Positions 46,501-55,029 of a DNA stretch of 64,000 bases are shown here, piece after piece. This stretch comes from Mytilus edulis. Its lineage: Eukaryota; Mollusca; Bivalvia; Mytilida; Mytilidae. Under the pieces are notes generated by a model. The model did no database searches, was not told where the DNA came from, and worked only from the letters and a program-made list of their open reading frames with translations. Position numbers and translations under genes: made by a program. Positions within the stretch are counted from its first letter, which is position 1; each line of letters begins with the position of its first letter. The stretch is taken from assembly GCF_963676685.1 (NCBI RefSeq), contig NC_092350.1, positions 43,631,705 to 43,695,704 on the forward strand. The letters run 5' to 3'.

Positions 46501-49500
46501 CACCTAGAATCAATACCATTGCGCATTATTTGTGAAGTTGGTACTGAATATTTATCAACAAGGTCTTCCAATAAACCTTTTAGATAAAATGACGAGACAT
46601 CCTTTGTCATTTCCATGGTTCATCTAAATTCTGCTCAGACATTGGTGACGATTTACAAAGAAGGAGCTGCTATATTTTGTAACAACTATGGAAGCATGAC
46701 AATATATTATATTTTTTTTTAGACATAAAGCGTTCTCTGCGTACTAACTTTTTAGCCTGATGTCTATGATGAGTTTCATCTTTGACCAAAACACACAACT
46801 CCCTTAAACTAATGTAACATAGCTCTTTATTGTACACATTGAAAAAAGTAAAATCACAAAAATACTGAACTCAGAGGAAAATCAATTTGGAGAGTCCATA
46901 ATCACATGGCAAAATCAAATAACAAAACGCATAAAAAACGAATGAAACCTCGATTTAGTCATCAAATACATCTAACTACACACATGTTTATACACCATTA
47001 AATTCTATAGAATGAGTGATGATCGGGATAAATGTTACAAAGCATAGGAATTTTTCCAACTTGCAGAACAACCTTTAGCAGAAATTCCAATGTAAACTTT
47101 GTAGCTATATCATAATATATATTTTTTTGGGCATTTAAATGAAATTTCTTTATGATTTGTAGCAACTTTACGGGCTCCAAAAACAGTGTCTTAATGATAC
47201 ATCTTTTATTATGAAACCACCCAATTCGTTGAAACAAACATTTTATTTTCAAAAAGAGCTGCTCTTGAGACGTTGATACACATTTTGAAGAAATTATAAA
47301 TGGTTTAAATTATGGAACAAATGATATGAAAAACGCATAAATTAACGGATTTATTTTGAAAATATCAAACAATCCTTTTTTCTATTTGTAGATATACAGA
47401 AAGACGAGATCGAGTTTTGGAAAGAACAGGAAGAAAATTTCGTTGATACGCAAGTGGTAAACGTCTTTTCAAAACTTCTTGAATCAGAACAAAGCGTTTT
47501 AATGGTAGGTGAACCTGGGATTGGCAAGAGCATGTTGTTGTATAATGTTGCATTGAAACTACAGAAGAAAATTGATTATAATATAATTCCATGTACCGGT
47601 ATCCATGATATACTGCAACACCATGAGAAAGATAAAAGACAAATGTTCGTTCTGGATGATATTTGTGGAAAATTGACAGTCAGTATGTCTGCTATTGACC
47701 ATTGGATTAACAATGAAGACAAGCTAAAACGAATTCTAAAAAAAGGTTGTACAAAAATTGCAGCAGCTTGTCGATTAGATATTTATAAAGATGCAAAATT
47801 TCAAGAATCATTTACAATTTTTCAATCAAATATCTTCAATTTGTCTGTATCATATTCACGCGAGGACAAATTAACGATATGTAAAAACTACTTATCTGAT
47901 ACTAATATTCAGCTGTTGAAAAGTAAAAATGTAGATTTCACACCTCTGATGTGCTATCTTTATTCAAAAAACAAAAAAATTAATCTAATTGAATTTTTAC
48001 ACAGTCCCTTCGAAACATACACAGAGGAATGGAACAAGTTAAAAGGACTTGATTCTTACAAATATTGCTCTTTATTTTTATTAGTTATTTATAATGGCAT
48101 TATAAAGGAGTCATTATTTGAAATGTTTAATGAAAATAATACTAAAAGCAAATCGGTTTTGAAATACATTTTTGAAACCTGCGGAATTGATCGATGTACT
48201 TCTAGAGGTAGAATTAAAACAGTTTTAGACAGTATGATTGGAACATACGTAATGAAATCAAGAAGCGAATATAAGGTGATACATGATCATATGTTTGATT
48301 TCATGTGTTGTTATTTCGGTAACAAAGATACAATGGTCAGATGTTTCATACACTTTTCAGACATACGAGTTTTCAATGAACGAACACAACTACAATCTGT
48401 AAATGAACCATATGGAAAATTTACTATAATGATATCAAAGGAGCACGAAAAGGAATATTTTGAGAGAATAGTAAAAGATGTAAAACTTGGAAAGATGAAT
48501 CAATGTTTCTATAATACACAAATGAAGTATGAAGTATATAGAACTTTATTCCTCAAAATATTAGAGTCAATAGATGAGAAAATAATAATGGCACAACTGT
48601 ATCAGAGAAAAAAATCGTCATTTAACCTGACATATGGATATGATTCTATTGAGAGAAGTAAATATCAAGATTGTTCAGATGATGACGATGAAAAGTATTT
48701 GATAGAAGGACCTTTTATTATATCATGTTTACAGGGATATTATGACATATTTCAATACTTTCTTTCGAAAAAAGTTGATATTGAGAATTGTTATTTGATA
48801 CATACTCCTCTGACAGCTGCTTGTAAAGGAGGAAATGAACAGATAGTACAGATACTTGTACAGAAAGGATGTGATGTAAACCAGGTTGATGGAATGAGGC
48901 AGACACCTCTAACAAGTGCTTGCGGTGCAGAGAATGTGAAGATAGTACAGTTACTTATAGACAAAGGAAGTGATGTTAACCAGTTTGATTGTGAGGGGGA
49001 AACACCTCTAGCAGCTGCTTGTAAAAGAGGAAACGAGACGATAGTACAGTTACTTATAGAGAAAGGAAGTAAAGTAAACCAGGTTGGTGGTACATTTCGC
49101 ACACCTCTGACAGCTGCTTGTGAAGGAGGCAATGAACACATAGTAGAGATACTTGTAAAGAAGGGATGTGATATAGATCAGGTTGATGGAATGAGGCAGA
49201 CGCCTCTGATAACTGCTTGTCAAAGAAGAAATGAGTCGATAGTACAGTTACTTATAGAGAAGGGAAGTAAAGTAAACCAGGTTGGTGGCACACTACTCAC
49301 ACCTCTGACAGCTGCTTGTGATAAACAGAATGAACAGATAGTACAGCTACTTACCGAAAAAGGATGTGACGTTAACCAGGTTGATTATATAGAGCAGGTC
49401 CCTCTGCTTACTGCTTGCACTGAAGCAAATGAGCAATTAGTACAGTTACTTATAGACAAAGGAAGTGAGATAAACCTAGCAAACGGTATGGGACAGACAC

Positions 49501-51272
49501 CTCTGACAACCGCTTGTAGTACAGGGAACGTTAGGATAGTGCAATTTCTAATAAAAAAAGGAAGTAATATTGAGCAGGTTGATAATATTGGGGAGACACC
49601 TCTGACAATTGCTTGTAGGGATGGTAACCAGGAACTAGTAGAGCTACTTGTAGACGAAAAATGTGTGATTAACCGTGTTGATGGTCTGGGACAGACACCT
49701 TTAATAGCTGCGTGTAGGAAAGGAAATAAAAATATAGTACAACTACTTATAAACAAAGGAAGTGATGTAAATCAGATTGATCGCATTGGACAAACACCTC
49801 TAACAATTGCTTGTAATGACGGAAATGAGAAGATAGTACAGCTTCTTTTAGACAAAGGAAGTGATGTTAACCAGATAGCTCGTAAGTGGAAAACTCCTCT
49901 GTCAGCCGCTTGTAATATAGGCAAAGTAAGTTACGTTAACCAGGTTGATGGTATGTGGCTGACTCCTTTAACCGCTGCATGTAAGGCAGGAAATGAGAAG
50001 ATAGTACAGTTACTTATAGAAAAAGGAAGTAATGTAAACCAGGCTGATGGAAAGACGCAGACACCTTTGACAATTGCTTGTGAGGAAGGAAATGAGAAGA
50101 TAGTACAGTTATTATTAGAAAACGGAAGTGATGCTAACCAGGTGGGTAGTACAGGACTGACACCTCTTAGTACTGCTTGTTATAAAGCAAGCGAAAAAAT
50201 AGTACAGTTACTTGTAGACAAAGTGAATCATATAAACCAGGTCAATCGTATTGGAGAGACACCTCTGACATATGCTATTATTGGAGGAAATGAGAATATA
50301 GTACAGATACTTATAGACAAAGGAAGTGATGTTAACCAGATGTACGGCACAGGAGAGACACCTCTAACATGTGCTTGTCAGGGAAAAAATGAGAACATAG
50401 TACAAATACTTATAGACAAAGGCAGTGATGTAAACAAGGTTGGTGATATGGGGCTTACACCTTTGACAGCAGCTTGTAAAAGTGGAAATGTGAAGATAGT
50501 ACAGTTACTTATAGACAACGGGAGTGATGTTAACAAGGTTGATAGTTTGGGAAAAACACCTCTGACAACGTCTTGTAGTAAAACAAGTGATAGAATAGTT
50601 CTTGACAAAGAAAGTGATGGGAACCTGGTTAATGGTATTGGCCTTGCAGCTTTGGGGGTTATGTTGGGGTTAGCACAGATAATCATACAAACAGCATTTG
50701 ATGCAAACCAAATTGATGACATTAAACAGACATCACTGACAGCTTTTAATAAAAGAAATCAAAAGATAGTAGAAATACTTATAGAAAAAGGAGGTGATAT
50801 TAATCAGATTGATCGTACGGGACTGACACCTTTAACAGCGGCTTATATGGGAGGAAATGAGAAGATAGTAGAGTTACTTATAGACAGCGGAAGTGATGTT
50901 AACCAGGTTGATGGTATGGGGCAGACACCTCTTACAGTCGCTTGTAGTGAAGACAATGGAAAGATAGTACAGTTAATTATAGAGAAAGAAAGTGACGTTA
51001 ACCAGGAAGACGATATGGAGAAGACACCTCTGACAGCCGCGTGTAGTGGAGACAGTGAGACAAAAGTACAGTTACTTAGAGAGAAAGGAAGTGACGTTAA
51101 CCAGGAAGACGATATGGAGAAGACAACTCTGACAGCCGCTTGTAGTGAAGACAATGCGAAGATAGTACAGTTACCTAAAGACAACGGCAGTGAGATCAAC
51201 TATGTTGGTGGTAAAGTAGAGACACCTCTTTTAGCTGCATGTAACGTGGAAAATGAAAAGATAGTACAATAA
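22459..51272 (+). CDS. HEPN - STAND NTPase - ankyrin-repeat protein, NLR-like (6 exons)
   Basis: The exons are 22459-22561, 38448-38869, 39413-39581, 41775-41992, 45353-45392 and 47392-51272. All introns are GT-AG and phases match (1,0,1,0,1), giving 1610 residues. Residues about 45-232 form a helical HEPN domain of the DZIP3-like class, with R181-N-P-W-A-H186 matching the Rx4H ribonuclease motif. Residues 233-317 are a helical, probably coiled linker. Residues about 340-740 hold a STAND P-loop NTPase: Walker A GEPGIGKS at 357-364, Walker B FVLDD at 403-407, and a sensor-like AAACRLD near 445. Residues about 754-1610 are about 26 ankyrin repeats. Large HEPN/P-loop/ankyrin families are known from bivalves. 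A cytosolic sensor role, with nucleotide-driven assembly activating an RNA-cutting HEPN, is inference. The ATG has a strong context (AAACATGG). Confidence 0.88.
22661..22860 (+). repeat. Interspersed repeat, 'cgcctccgggtgcggga' family
   Basis: GGCGTTCATTATCACT, GGACGCCTCCGGGTGCGGGA, CCTGTTGGTGACC and TTGTCTCTTTGATATT recur in the same order at 42980-43170. I know it as a common Mytilus repeat. Confidence 0.85.
23041..23728. mobile_element. piggyBac-like MITE with TTAA target sites
   Basis: The ends read TTAA-AGGGGCACTA and TAGTGCCCCT-TTAA, giving a perfect 10-bp terminal inverted repeat with TTAA on both sides. TTAA target choice is the mark of piggyBac transposition. The 680-bp interior has no transposase frame, so the element is non-autonomous. 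It lies in intron 1 of gene 2. Confidence 0.8.
23729..26640. other. Intron 1 of gene 2, AT-rich, no feature recognised
   Basis: A fragment near 26400-26465 (TCATTTGGTCTCTAGTGGAG) belongs to a small repeat also seen near 53060 and, inverted, near 32250 and 55240. The rest shows nothing. Confidence 0.35.
26641..26765 (+). repeat. Hairpin plus GTCTGTC-rich repeat end
   Basis: AGTCCCCCACCAACAAATT then CGAAGGGGACT forms a terminal hairpin. It is followed by CCGTCTGTCTTGTCTGTCTG. The layout matches the elements at 28236, 34841 and 45474. Confidence 0.65.
28236..30292 (+). mobile_element. Repeat element inserted in the LINE; 'cctggcccgaagggccaagtg' family
   Basis: It starts with the hairpin AGCTCACCTGGCCCGAAGG...CCAAGTGAGCT, then TTTGCGTCCGTCGTCCGG, and ends CAAGGTGAGCGACACAGG. 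A core with AAGATGGCCGCCACGGCTAA and ATAGAACATAGGGG recurs four times (about 28640, 29025, 29525, 29725), so internal segments have been duplicated. A shorter copy lies at 36472-37275 and a decayed one at 54295-54700. I see no protein and the class is unclear. Confidence 0.75.
30293..30770. mobile_element. Small DNA element with 26-bp terminal inverted repeats
   Basis: The left end AGGCTCTTTAGGTTGCACTT matches the complement of the right end AAGTGCAACCTATAGAGCCT, with TTTACA/TGTAAA continuing inwards. No reading frame is present. It abuts the end of the 28236 element and both lie inside the LINE. Confidence 0.7.
31741..32389. other. Intron 1, unassigned; small repeat at 32245-32300
   Basis: GTGCCAATGAAACAACTCTC near 32262-32285 is the inverse of the TCATTTGGTCTC family seen at 26400 and 53060. 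Nothing else is recognised. Confidence 0.4.
32390..34460 (-). pseudogene. Decayed BEL/Pao-like LTR retrotransposon polyprotein
   Basis: On the minus strand, broken pieces resemble molluscan Pao-type polyproteins. A gag-like piece at 34199-34423 includes YGDYGKDWTTNILLQKCWG. A retropepsin-like piece near 33600 includes KIVRMYAIIDDLSNQ, and a later piece near 33200 includes FAPQLKLAIGWVKIGN. The D-D-x-S-N in the protease piece is typical of this class. Many stops and frameshifts are present and I could not define LTRs. Confidence 0.55.
34841..36071 (+). mobile_element. Palindrome-ended repeat with tandem 'catgtcgcgccgtatctc' units
   Basis: It opens with the perfect 20-bp palindrome CCCGTCAAAATTTTGACGGG (34847-34866), then (CCGTCTGT)n at 34888-34933. 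About six units of roughly 140-165 bp follow, each with CATGTCGCRCCGTATCTCAAAAACG-type and GATCTGTATACTTTTTGGTG words. It closes near ACGTCGGGCGTATCATGCG. An inverted copy lies at 59136-60000. No protein is encoded and the class is unknown. Confidence 0.8.
36072..36471. other. Intron 1, unassigned
   Basis: The text is slightly less AT-rich than its surroundings and could be a further decayed piece of the retroelement at 32390-34460. No clear motif is seen. Confidence 0.3.
36472..37275 (+). mobile_element. Copy of the 'cctgacccgaagggccaagtg' element
   Basis: It has the same start hairpin, then a (GTC)n run at about 36522-36547, one copy of the AAGATGGCCGCCATGGCTAA core, and the same end AAGGTGAGCGACACAGGCTC. 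At 800 bp it probably shows the basic unit, while the 28236 copy is internally expanded. Confidence 0.75.
37445..37488 (+). ncRNA. Type I hammerhead ribozyme, intact core (copy 3)
   Basis: Stem I is GCGTCA (37445-37450) with TGGCGT (37483-37488), six pairs including two G-U. The core CTGATGA is at 37451-37457. Stem II is GTCT-tttgt-AGAC. GAAA follows at 37471-37474, then CGCGCG and the cleavage triplet GTC, with the cut expected after C37482. Stem III is the self-complementary CGCGCG with no room for a loop, so cleavage may need two molecules or tandem copies, as known for short-stem-III hammerheads of Schistosoma satellite DNA. The surrounding repeat spans about 37342-37530, in intron 1 of gene 2. 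Confidence 0.85.
37531..38092. other. Intron 1, unassigned
   Basis: Nothing is recognised. Confidence 0.3.
38093..38235 (+). repeat. Interspersed repeat fragment, 'gataccagaggga' family
   Basis: GAGGGACGAAAGATACCAG, TAAACTAACAACGCCATTGC and AGACACAACATAGAAC match the family order. Confidence 0.8.
38448..38869 (+). CDS. Gene 2 exon 2 (HEPN domain, N-terminal part)
   Basis: The acceptor is TTTTTATAG and the donor is GAT|GTATGT. It encodes residues 35-175, including HWLIVGICLHRVVSRALRKY and DETCDSSALLGLIINIDKF. The helix pattern and the C-D-S-S-A-L-L-G-L-I segment match bivalve proteins with a DZIP3-type HEPN domain. Confidence 0.88.
39413..39581 (+). CDS. Gene 2 exon 3 (HEPN catalytic motif)
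   Basis: The acceptor is CACGCCAG and the donor is G|GTAATA. It encodes residues 176-231 plus one base. IRNPWAHFNFTEWD holds R181 and H186 with a polar N after R, the Rx4H signature of active HEPN ribonucleases. Confidence 0.9.
39742..40705. mobile_element. Tigger/pogo-like DNA element, non-autonomous
   Basis: The left end CAGTTAACTCTCGTTGTCTC and the complement of the right end CAGTCGACTCTCGTTATCTC match closely, and TA flanks both ends. CAGT-ACTCTCGTTATCTCGA ends with TA target sites are typical of pogo/Tigger elements. The 964-bp interior has no transposase. It lies in intron 3 of gene 2. Confidence 0.8.
41265..41308 (+). ncRNA. Hammerhead ribozyme motif, copy 4 (core change)
   Basis: Stem I GCGTCA/TGGCGT and stem II GTCT-aatgt-AGAC are complete, and GAAA and GTC are kept. 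The core reads CTGATAA rather than CTGATGA, changing the conserved G that takes part in catalysis. Inactivity is predicted. Confidence 0.75.
41619..41660 (+). ncRNA. Hammerhead ribozyme motif, copy 5 (cleavage site lost)
   Basis: CTGATGA, stem II GTCT-tatga-AGAC and stem I GCGTCA/TGGCGT are intact. GAAA has become GAAG, and the GTC triplet is replaced by ACC with two bases lost. Inactivity is predicted. Confidence 0.7.
41775..41992 (+). CDS. Gene 2 exon 4 (helical linker)
   Basis: The acceptor is ATTTTTAG and the donor is ACA|GTAAGT. It encodes residues 232-304: G-R-D-F-L-S-G, then a long helix with heptad-like spacing (ENIEKILNRLTQLERDMKTG). It probably links HEPN to the NTPase. Confidence 0.85.
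42600..42830 (+). repeat. Interspersed repeat, 'ctgacttggtaca' family, partial
   Basis: CCTGGTTTTATAGCTAGCC and AACAGTCAACATTGTGTTA-type words follow the same order as at 15150-15400. Confidence 0.6.
42980..43170 (+). repeat. Interspersed repeat, 'cgcctccgggtgcggga' family
   Basis: It is a close copy of 22661-22860, with GGACGCCTCCGGGTGCGGGA and GACCTGTTGGTGACC. It lies in intron 4 of gene 2. Confidence 0.85.
44070..44113 (+). ncRNA. Hammerhead-like motif, decayed copy 6
   Basis: GCGTCA-CTGATGA is kept. Stem II has a mismatch (ATCT/AGAC), GAAA reads GAAT, and the triplet is ATC. Inactivity is predicted. It lies in intron 4. Confidence 0.55.
45353..45392 (+). CDS. Gene 2 exon 5 (40-nt microexon)
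   Basis: The acceptor is TTTATTTTACAG after a strong T tract, and the donor is G|GTAAGT. It encodes RLMAKEENHNTLL (305-317) plus one base. It joins exon 4 in phase 0 and exon 6 in phase 1, both exact. Confidence 0.75.
45470..45760 (+). repeat. Hairpin plus CCGTC/CTGTC-rich repeat end
   Basis: TATACCCCCTC then GTGAGGTATA forms a short hairpin, followed by CTCTGTCTGCCCGTCC and GTCCATCCGGCAGTC. It has the same layout as at 26641 and 34841. It lies in intron 5. Confidence 0.65.
46000..46650 (+). repeat. Interspersed repeat, 'ctgacttggtaca' family, long copy
   Basis: It joins the part seen at 15150 (AAACACATCAAACGAATGG, CTGACTTGGTACAG, GCAGTCAACATTATG) to the part seen at 6570 (TTAAACAGTAAAAGTAAT, TATTTATCAACAAGGTC). 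This shows both belong to one family of at least 600 bp. The 77-codon frame at 46004 lies inside the repeat. Confidence 0.7.
47392..51272 (+). CDS. Gene 2 exon 6 (STAND NTPase and ankyrin repeats)
   Basis: The acceptor is CTATTTGTAG at 47391. It encodes residues 318-1610. DEIEFWKEQEENFVDT leads into the NTPase, with Walker A at 47508-47531. The ankyrin array is coded by about 26 units of 99 bp, from about 48710 to the TAA at 51270-51272. The typical unit reads TPLTAAC-x3-NE-x-IVQLLI-x-KGSDVNQ-x5. Unit 12 lacks about 10 residues, units 19-21 are short or degenerate, and the rest are highly alike. Confidence 0.93.
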
Positions 51273-51428
51273 CCGTTTGACAAAATTTGTGATATTAATA
51301 AGTCTCATGGTATTGGAGATACATCTCTGTCTATTTCTCGTATGGTAGAAGATGAGACGATTGTAAAATTACTCATATGCAAAAGAAGTACTGATAATCA
51401 GGTGGTATACGACACGCATTATTTTTAA
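51273..51428 (+). pseudogene. In-frame ankyrin remnant beyond the stop of gene 2
   Basis: Directly after the stop the same frame stays open for 51 codons to TAA 51426-51428. It reads PFDKICDINKSHGIGDTSLS and DETIVKLLICK, a recognisable but decayed ankyrin unit. The stop is therefore likely a later nonsense change that shortened the protein. Confidence 0.75.
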
Positions 51429-52200
51429 GGACCACTGAGGGATAGTTAACCTGGCGAATGATAGCATCAACCATAACAATTGTTTATAAAGTAATATTTA
51501 AGAGGACACCACAGTTAAACATCATATAAAGGAGTTTGTAAATTATTACAAAGAATTATAAATAAGAACAGAAATTACCATGGGCGACTACAATATAGAG
51601 ATGGAAAAGTCCTATGGGATCATGTGTTAAATATAAAAAAGGAAGTGTTTCTATTGCTACCCTCAAGCGGTTTGTTTAAATACGACTAAATGAACGAACA
51701 CACGAACGGACGGATGGACGGACGAACGGCCGCATACACCAGAAAACATGCCCATAAGAGGACAAAAAACCGGGAATCAAATACTTAAAAAAGCATATTC
51801 ATTCAAATAATTATATATTTTGGTACCGTCTTACTTGTTTTATATTTCATAACTCGTATTTATAATTCACAACTCGTTTGCTATACACCCTTGTCTGTAA
51901 ATGAACGTAACCTTTGTATTATTGGTAAATGATACCGTCAGGAATTTTGGTATCTCAAATGACTTAAAACCTTAACTAAACTCTTCTGTGGATATACATA
52001 TTTGGTTTTGACAGAGATGTTATTTACCGTGTCCGGGAATTAAAACACGATCCTGGTAAACATATCAATCCTTTAAATAAACTTATGCTAACAGATAACA
52101 TATCAACACTGTAATTATATCTTTGAATATTGTTTTAAAATTGTTGTTATTTATATTGATTTTGTTACCAGTAAATTAACAATAAACTAAATTTTATTGT
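51429..52200 (+). other. 3' flank of gene 2
   Basis: Two candidate AATAAA signals occur at 52076-52081 and 52181-52186. At 51690-51735 there is a GGACGGA-rich stretch (complement CCGTCC), like the ends of the hairpin/CCGTC repeats but on the minus strand. Confidence 0.4.
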
Positions 52201-52317
52201 TATATAAAAGGACCAGATATGACAATGTAAAACAATTCAAACGAGAAAACTAACAGCCTTATATATATAAAAAAATGAACGAAAAACAAATATGTAACAC
52301 ATAAACAAACGTCAACC

Positions 52318-52868
52318 ACTGAATTACAGGCTCCTGAATTGGGACAGGCACAAACATAAATAATGTTGCGGGGTTAAACATGTTAGCGGGATCCCAACCC
52401 TCCCCCTCACCTGGGCGATGTCTATATTATTGCATTGCTCAAGTTAATGATTTTACTGACTTTTCTGACGTCTTTATACCATAGCCATTGCATGTTGGAT
52501 GTTAAAACGTTCTGATTGATTGTTAAGTCTAAGATGCAGGATTTTTTAATTTGTTGTTATTGGATTTGAATCAGCTGTCAGTAACTGCGAGTACTTTCGA
52601 ACCAGTATTTAGTGTTTTTTTGTCGTTTGAATATACTAGTACCCGGCCACTTCCACCCTGTGTTTTTGTTAGATGTATTTCTTTTTATTTCAATCTGGAG
52701 AGTTATGCCCGTTTCAGCTGATTAGTATAGTTCGTTCTTATGCATGCATGTTGTATAGTTACACAACTGTCCCATGTTAGGGAGAGGGGTAGCATCCCGC
52801 CAACATGTTTAACGGTGCCACATTCTGTATGTATTTGCTCGTTTCAAGTCGGGAGCCTGTAATTCAGT
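52318..52868. repeat. Inverted pair of about 100-bp repeats, about 340 bp apart
   Basis: The left copy (about 52318-52420) has ACTGAATTACAGGCTCC, GGTTAAACATGTTAGCGGGA and CCCTCCCCCT. The right copy (about 52756-52868) has the complementary words in reverse order: TAGCATCCCGCCAACATGTT, GGAGCCTGTAATTCAGT. It could be one fold-back element or two independent insertions. Confidence 0.75.
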
Positions 52869-53054
52869 ATTTGTCGATTGTTTCTGAGTTACTTATTAGT
52901 GTTTCGTCATTTTTTTTACATATTAGATTTGGACGCAAATTTTCACGTTTTAATTGTTTGACATTTATCAATTCGGGGCCTTTTAAAGCTGACTATGCGA
53001 TATTGGCTTTGTTCATTGTTGAAGGCCGTATGGGGACACATGGTTGTTAATTTA

Positions 53055-54290
53055 TGTGTCATTTGGTCTCTCGTTAAGAAATGTCATGCCACATATTCTA
53101 TTTTTATATGTATATTGCTTTTTCAATGACCATATGGTTACTTAATGTTGTCAACAAGTATACAATGTATACTTAGAACAAACTTATTTGTTCAAGGTGG
53201 TGTAATATTTGGTTGTATTTCACATTTTTGTCAATTTTCATGTCTATAATATTTTTTTCTTAATTATTTGAAATTGGTAGCAATAACTTTCAGTCTTCTT
53301 TTTGTTTCCTATAAAAATACATATTCATTATACTGGTTAGATAACAATGTGTTTTTGGTGATATTGATCCATTTTTCAGTACTCTTTGTTTTGAATGTCC
53401 CCCTAATAACTTCTTGTAACCAGTTTTGACTACCCTGAACAGAAATGTCGTTACCCCTGAGTCGGTATTCAGTAGTTTTGCACTAGTTTTTATATTGTTG
53501 CTTTAGAAAATTATGATTAACGAAATTATAACTTTTGTAAGTTTGAGGGTATTCTCAAAAGTTTAAACTTTGTTAGATAACATTTGACGTGTCTTAATTT
53601 TTACTAGTTACATCAGATTAATTAATATCTATAGTAATTTCTATTCAAATATCAAAGGTATACTTTTGTCATGATTTACTTTTAATTCCTTTTTAAATGT
53701 ATTCTAAATAAACTGAAATTATAACGAATACAAAAACTTCCTTAAATCCAATATGTATTTCGGATCATAATACTTACATAAGGAATGTTTATTATATAGC
53801 ATGTATAGGTAGGAGAGAAAGAAAGAGCAATTTTATTCAGAGCATTTTTTTTTTATTATATTTAATTGTCCTGTTTTACAGAGGTTTTAGTTGTGTTGTA
53901 TTAGATGTACTTTTGTGTTAATTCATTAATATTTTAAAGTACTGCTAATTGATTTCAATGTTTTCTATATATTCAGACAAATAACCATGATGAATGATAT
54001 GTTTAATTATGTATGTTATGTTGAATGAGCAGATATTATCTTATAGTTCTGTTTTTCTACATGTAAATTTAAATTATTTGGTACATAAACTAGTGTTTTG
54101 TTTGTCAAATAGTGTCACCATAAATAATTACAGAATGTATCTGTTTTGGATAACTAAATATGTAAATAAATAATTTTGATAATGTCTACAGATATCAAAA
54201 CGTTCCATTAATATTGTTTTCTAACAATAAACAAGACAACACGCATAGAAATATGAAGCTACTACAAGCAATAAATACTTGGCGCATTTG
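53055..54290. other. Intergenic AT-rich DNA
   Basis: A small repeat piece (GTGTCATTTGGTCTCTCG) starts at 53057. The rest shows nothing. Confidence 0.4.
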
Positions 54291-54294
54291 GCCA

Positions 54295-54700
54295 CCTGAA
54301 TTAGCGTGACTCTTGATGAAACCAGTGCCCGAAGGGACCCATGTGGGCTTATGCCATCACTTGTCGTCCTCTGGTACTACTGGGCCAAATACCTACAAAC
54401 TTTAACCTAATGTTCCTTAGGGTATCTTGTTTATAAATTATATCCGAAGTTTTGATCCATCGACAACCATGGCCACCATGGCTAAAAATAGAACATAGGG
54501 GTCACATCTCAAAAACTAAAGCTTTTAGAGCAAATCTGACATTGGGAAAATTTATCAATTGGTCAAGATCTGTCGGCTCTAAAATTATCAGACGCATCGA
54601 ACAACCCATTGTTGGGTTGCTACCACCGAATTGGTAGTTTTAACAAAATTTTGCAGATTTTTGTTATTATCTTGAATATCAATATTGTTCTTACTTGCTA
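54295..54700 (+). mobile_element. Decayed copy of the 'cccgaagggccaagtg' element
   Basis: GTGCCCGAAGGGACCCATGTG, CACCATGGCTAAAAATAGAA, CATAGGGGTCACA and CCATTGTTGGGTTGCTACC keep the order of the 36472 copy, with more mismatches and no CCGTC run. Confidence 0.7.
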
Positions 54701-54938
54701 ATACTTTATAAATCACGGACATGACTTGATACCTAAACATTAGACAATGATTGCATTTATCAGTGCATCAACGTCTCTTGTTCATGTTCATCCCCGTTCA
54801 TATTCATATCACCAAACCAATATCACAACGTTTTGTACGACTTTTACTAGTTATTTCATTTGTTTTATGATACCTACTCCATCATTCGAACTGATAATCT
54901 TGCTGATAAAGTCGGTATCAAAAAATATTTTGATTCGA

Positions 54939-54982
54939 GCGTCGCTGATGAGTCTTTTGTAGACGAAACTCGTATCTGGCGA
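54939..54982 (+). ncRNA. Hammerhead ribozyme motif, core intact (copy 7)
   Basis: CTGATGA (54945-54951), stem II GTCT-tttgt-AGAC, GAAA (54965-54968) and an ATC triplet are all present. Stem I GCGTCG/TGGCGA pairs at 5 of 6 positions. Stem III (CTCGTA) is weaker than the CGCGCG of copy 3, so activity is uncertain. Confidence 0.75.
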
Positions 54983-55029
54983 AAATATAAAATTGCTATC
55001 ATGGTATATATGATGAGTTTATTTATAAT

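Noticed and set aside
48718..51199. Several long minus-strand open frames (65-123 codons) across the ankyrin array
   Set aside because: They mirror the 99-bp coding units in a fixed antisense frame and share one repeated pattern. They arise from the codon content of the ankyrin repeats.
47454..51272. Treating the 1272-codon frame as an intronless gene starting at 47454
   Set aside because: The frame continues upstream to a clean acceptor at 47391, and five upstream exons join in phase. No ATG suits a start at 47454.
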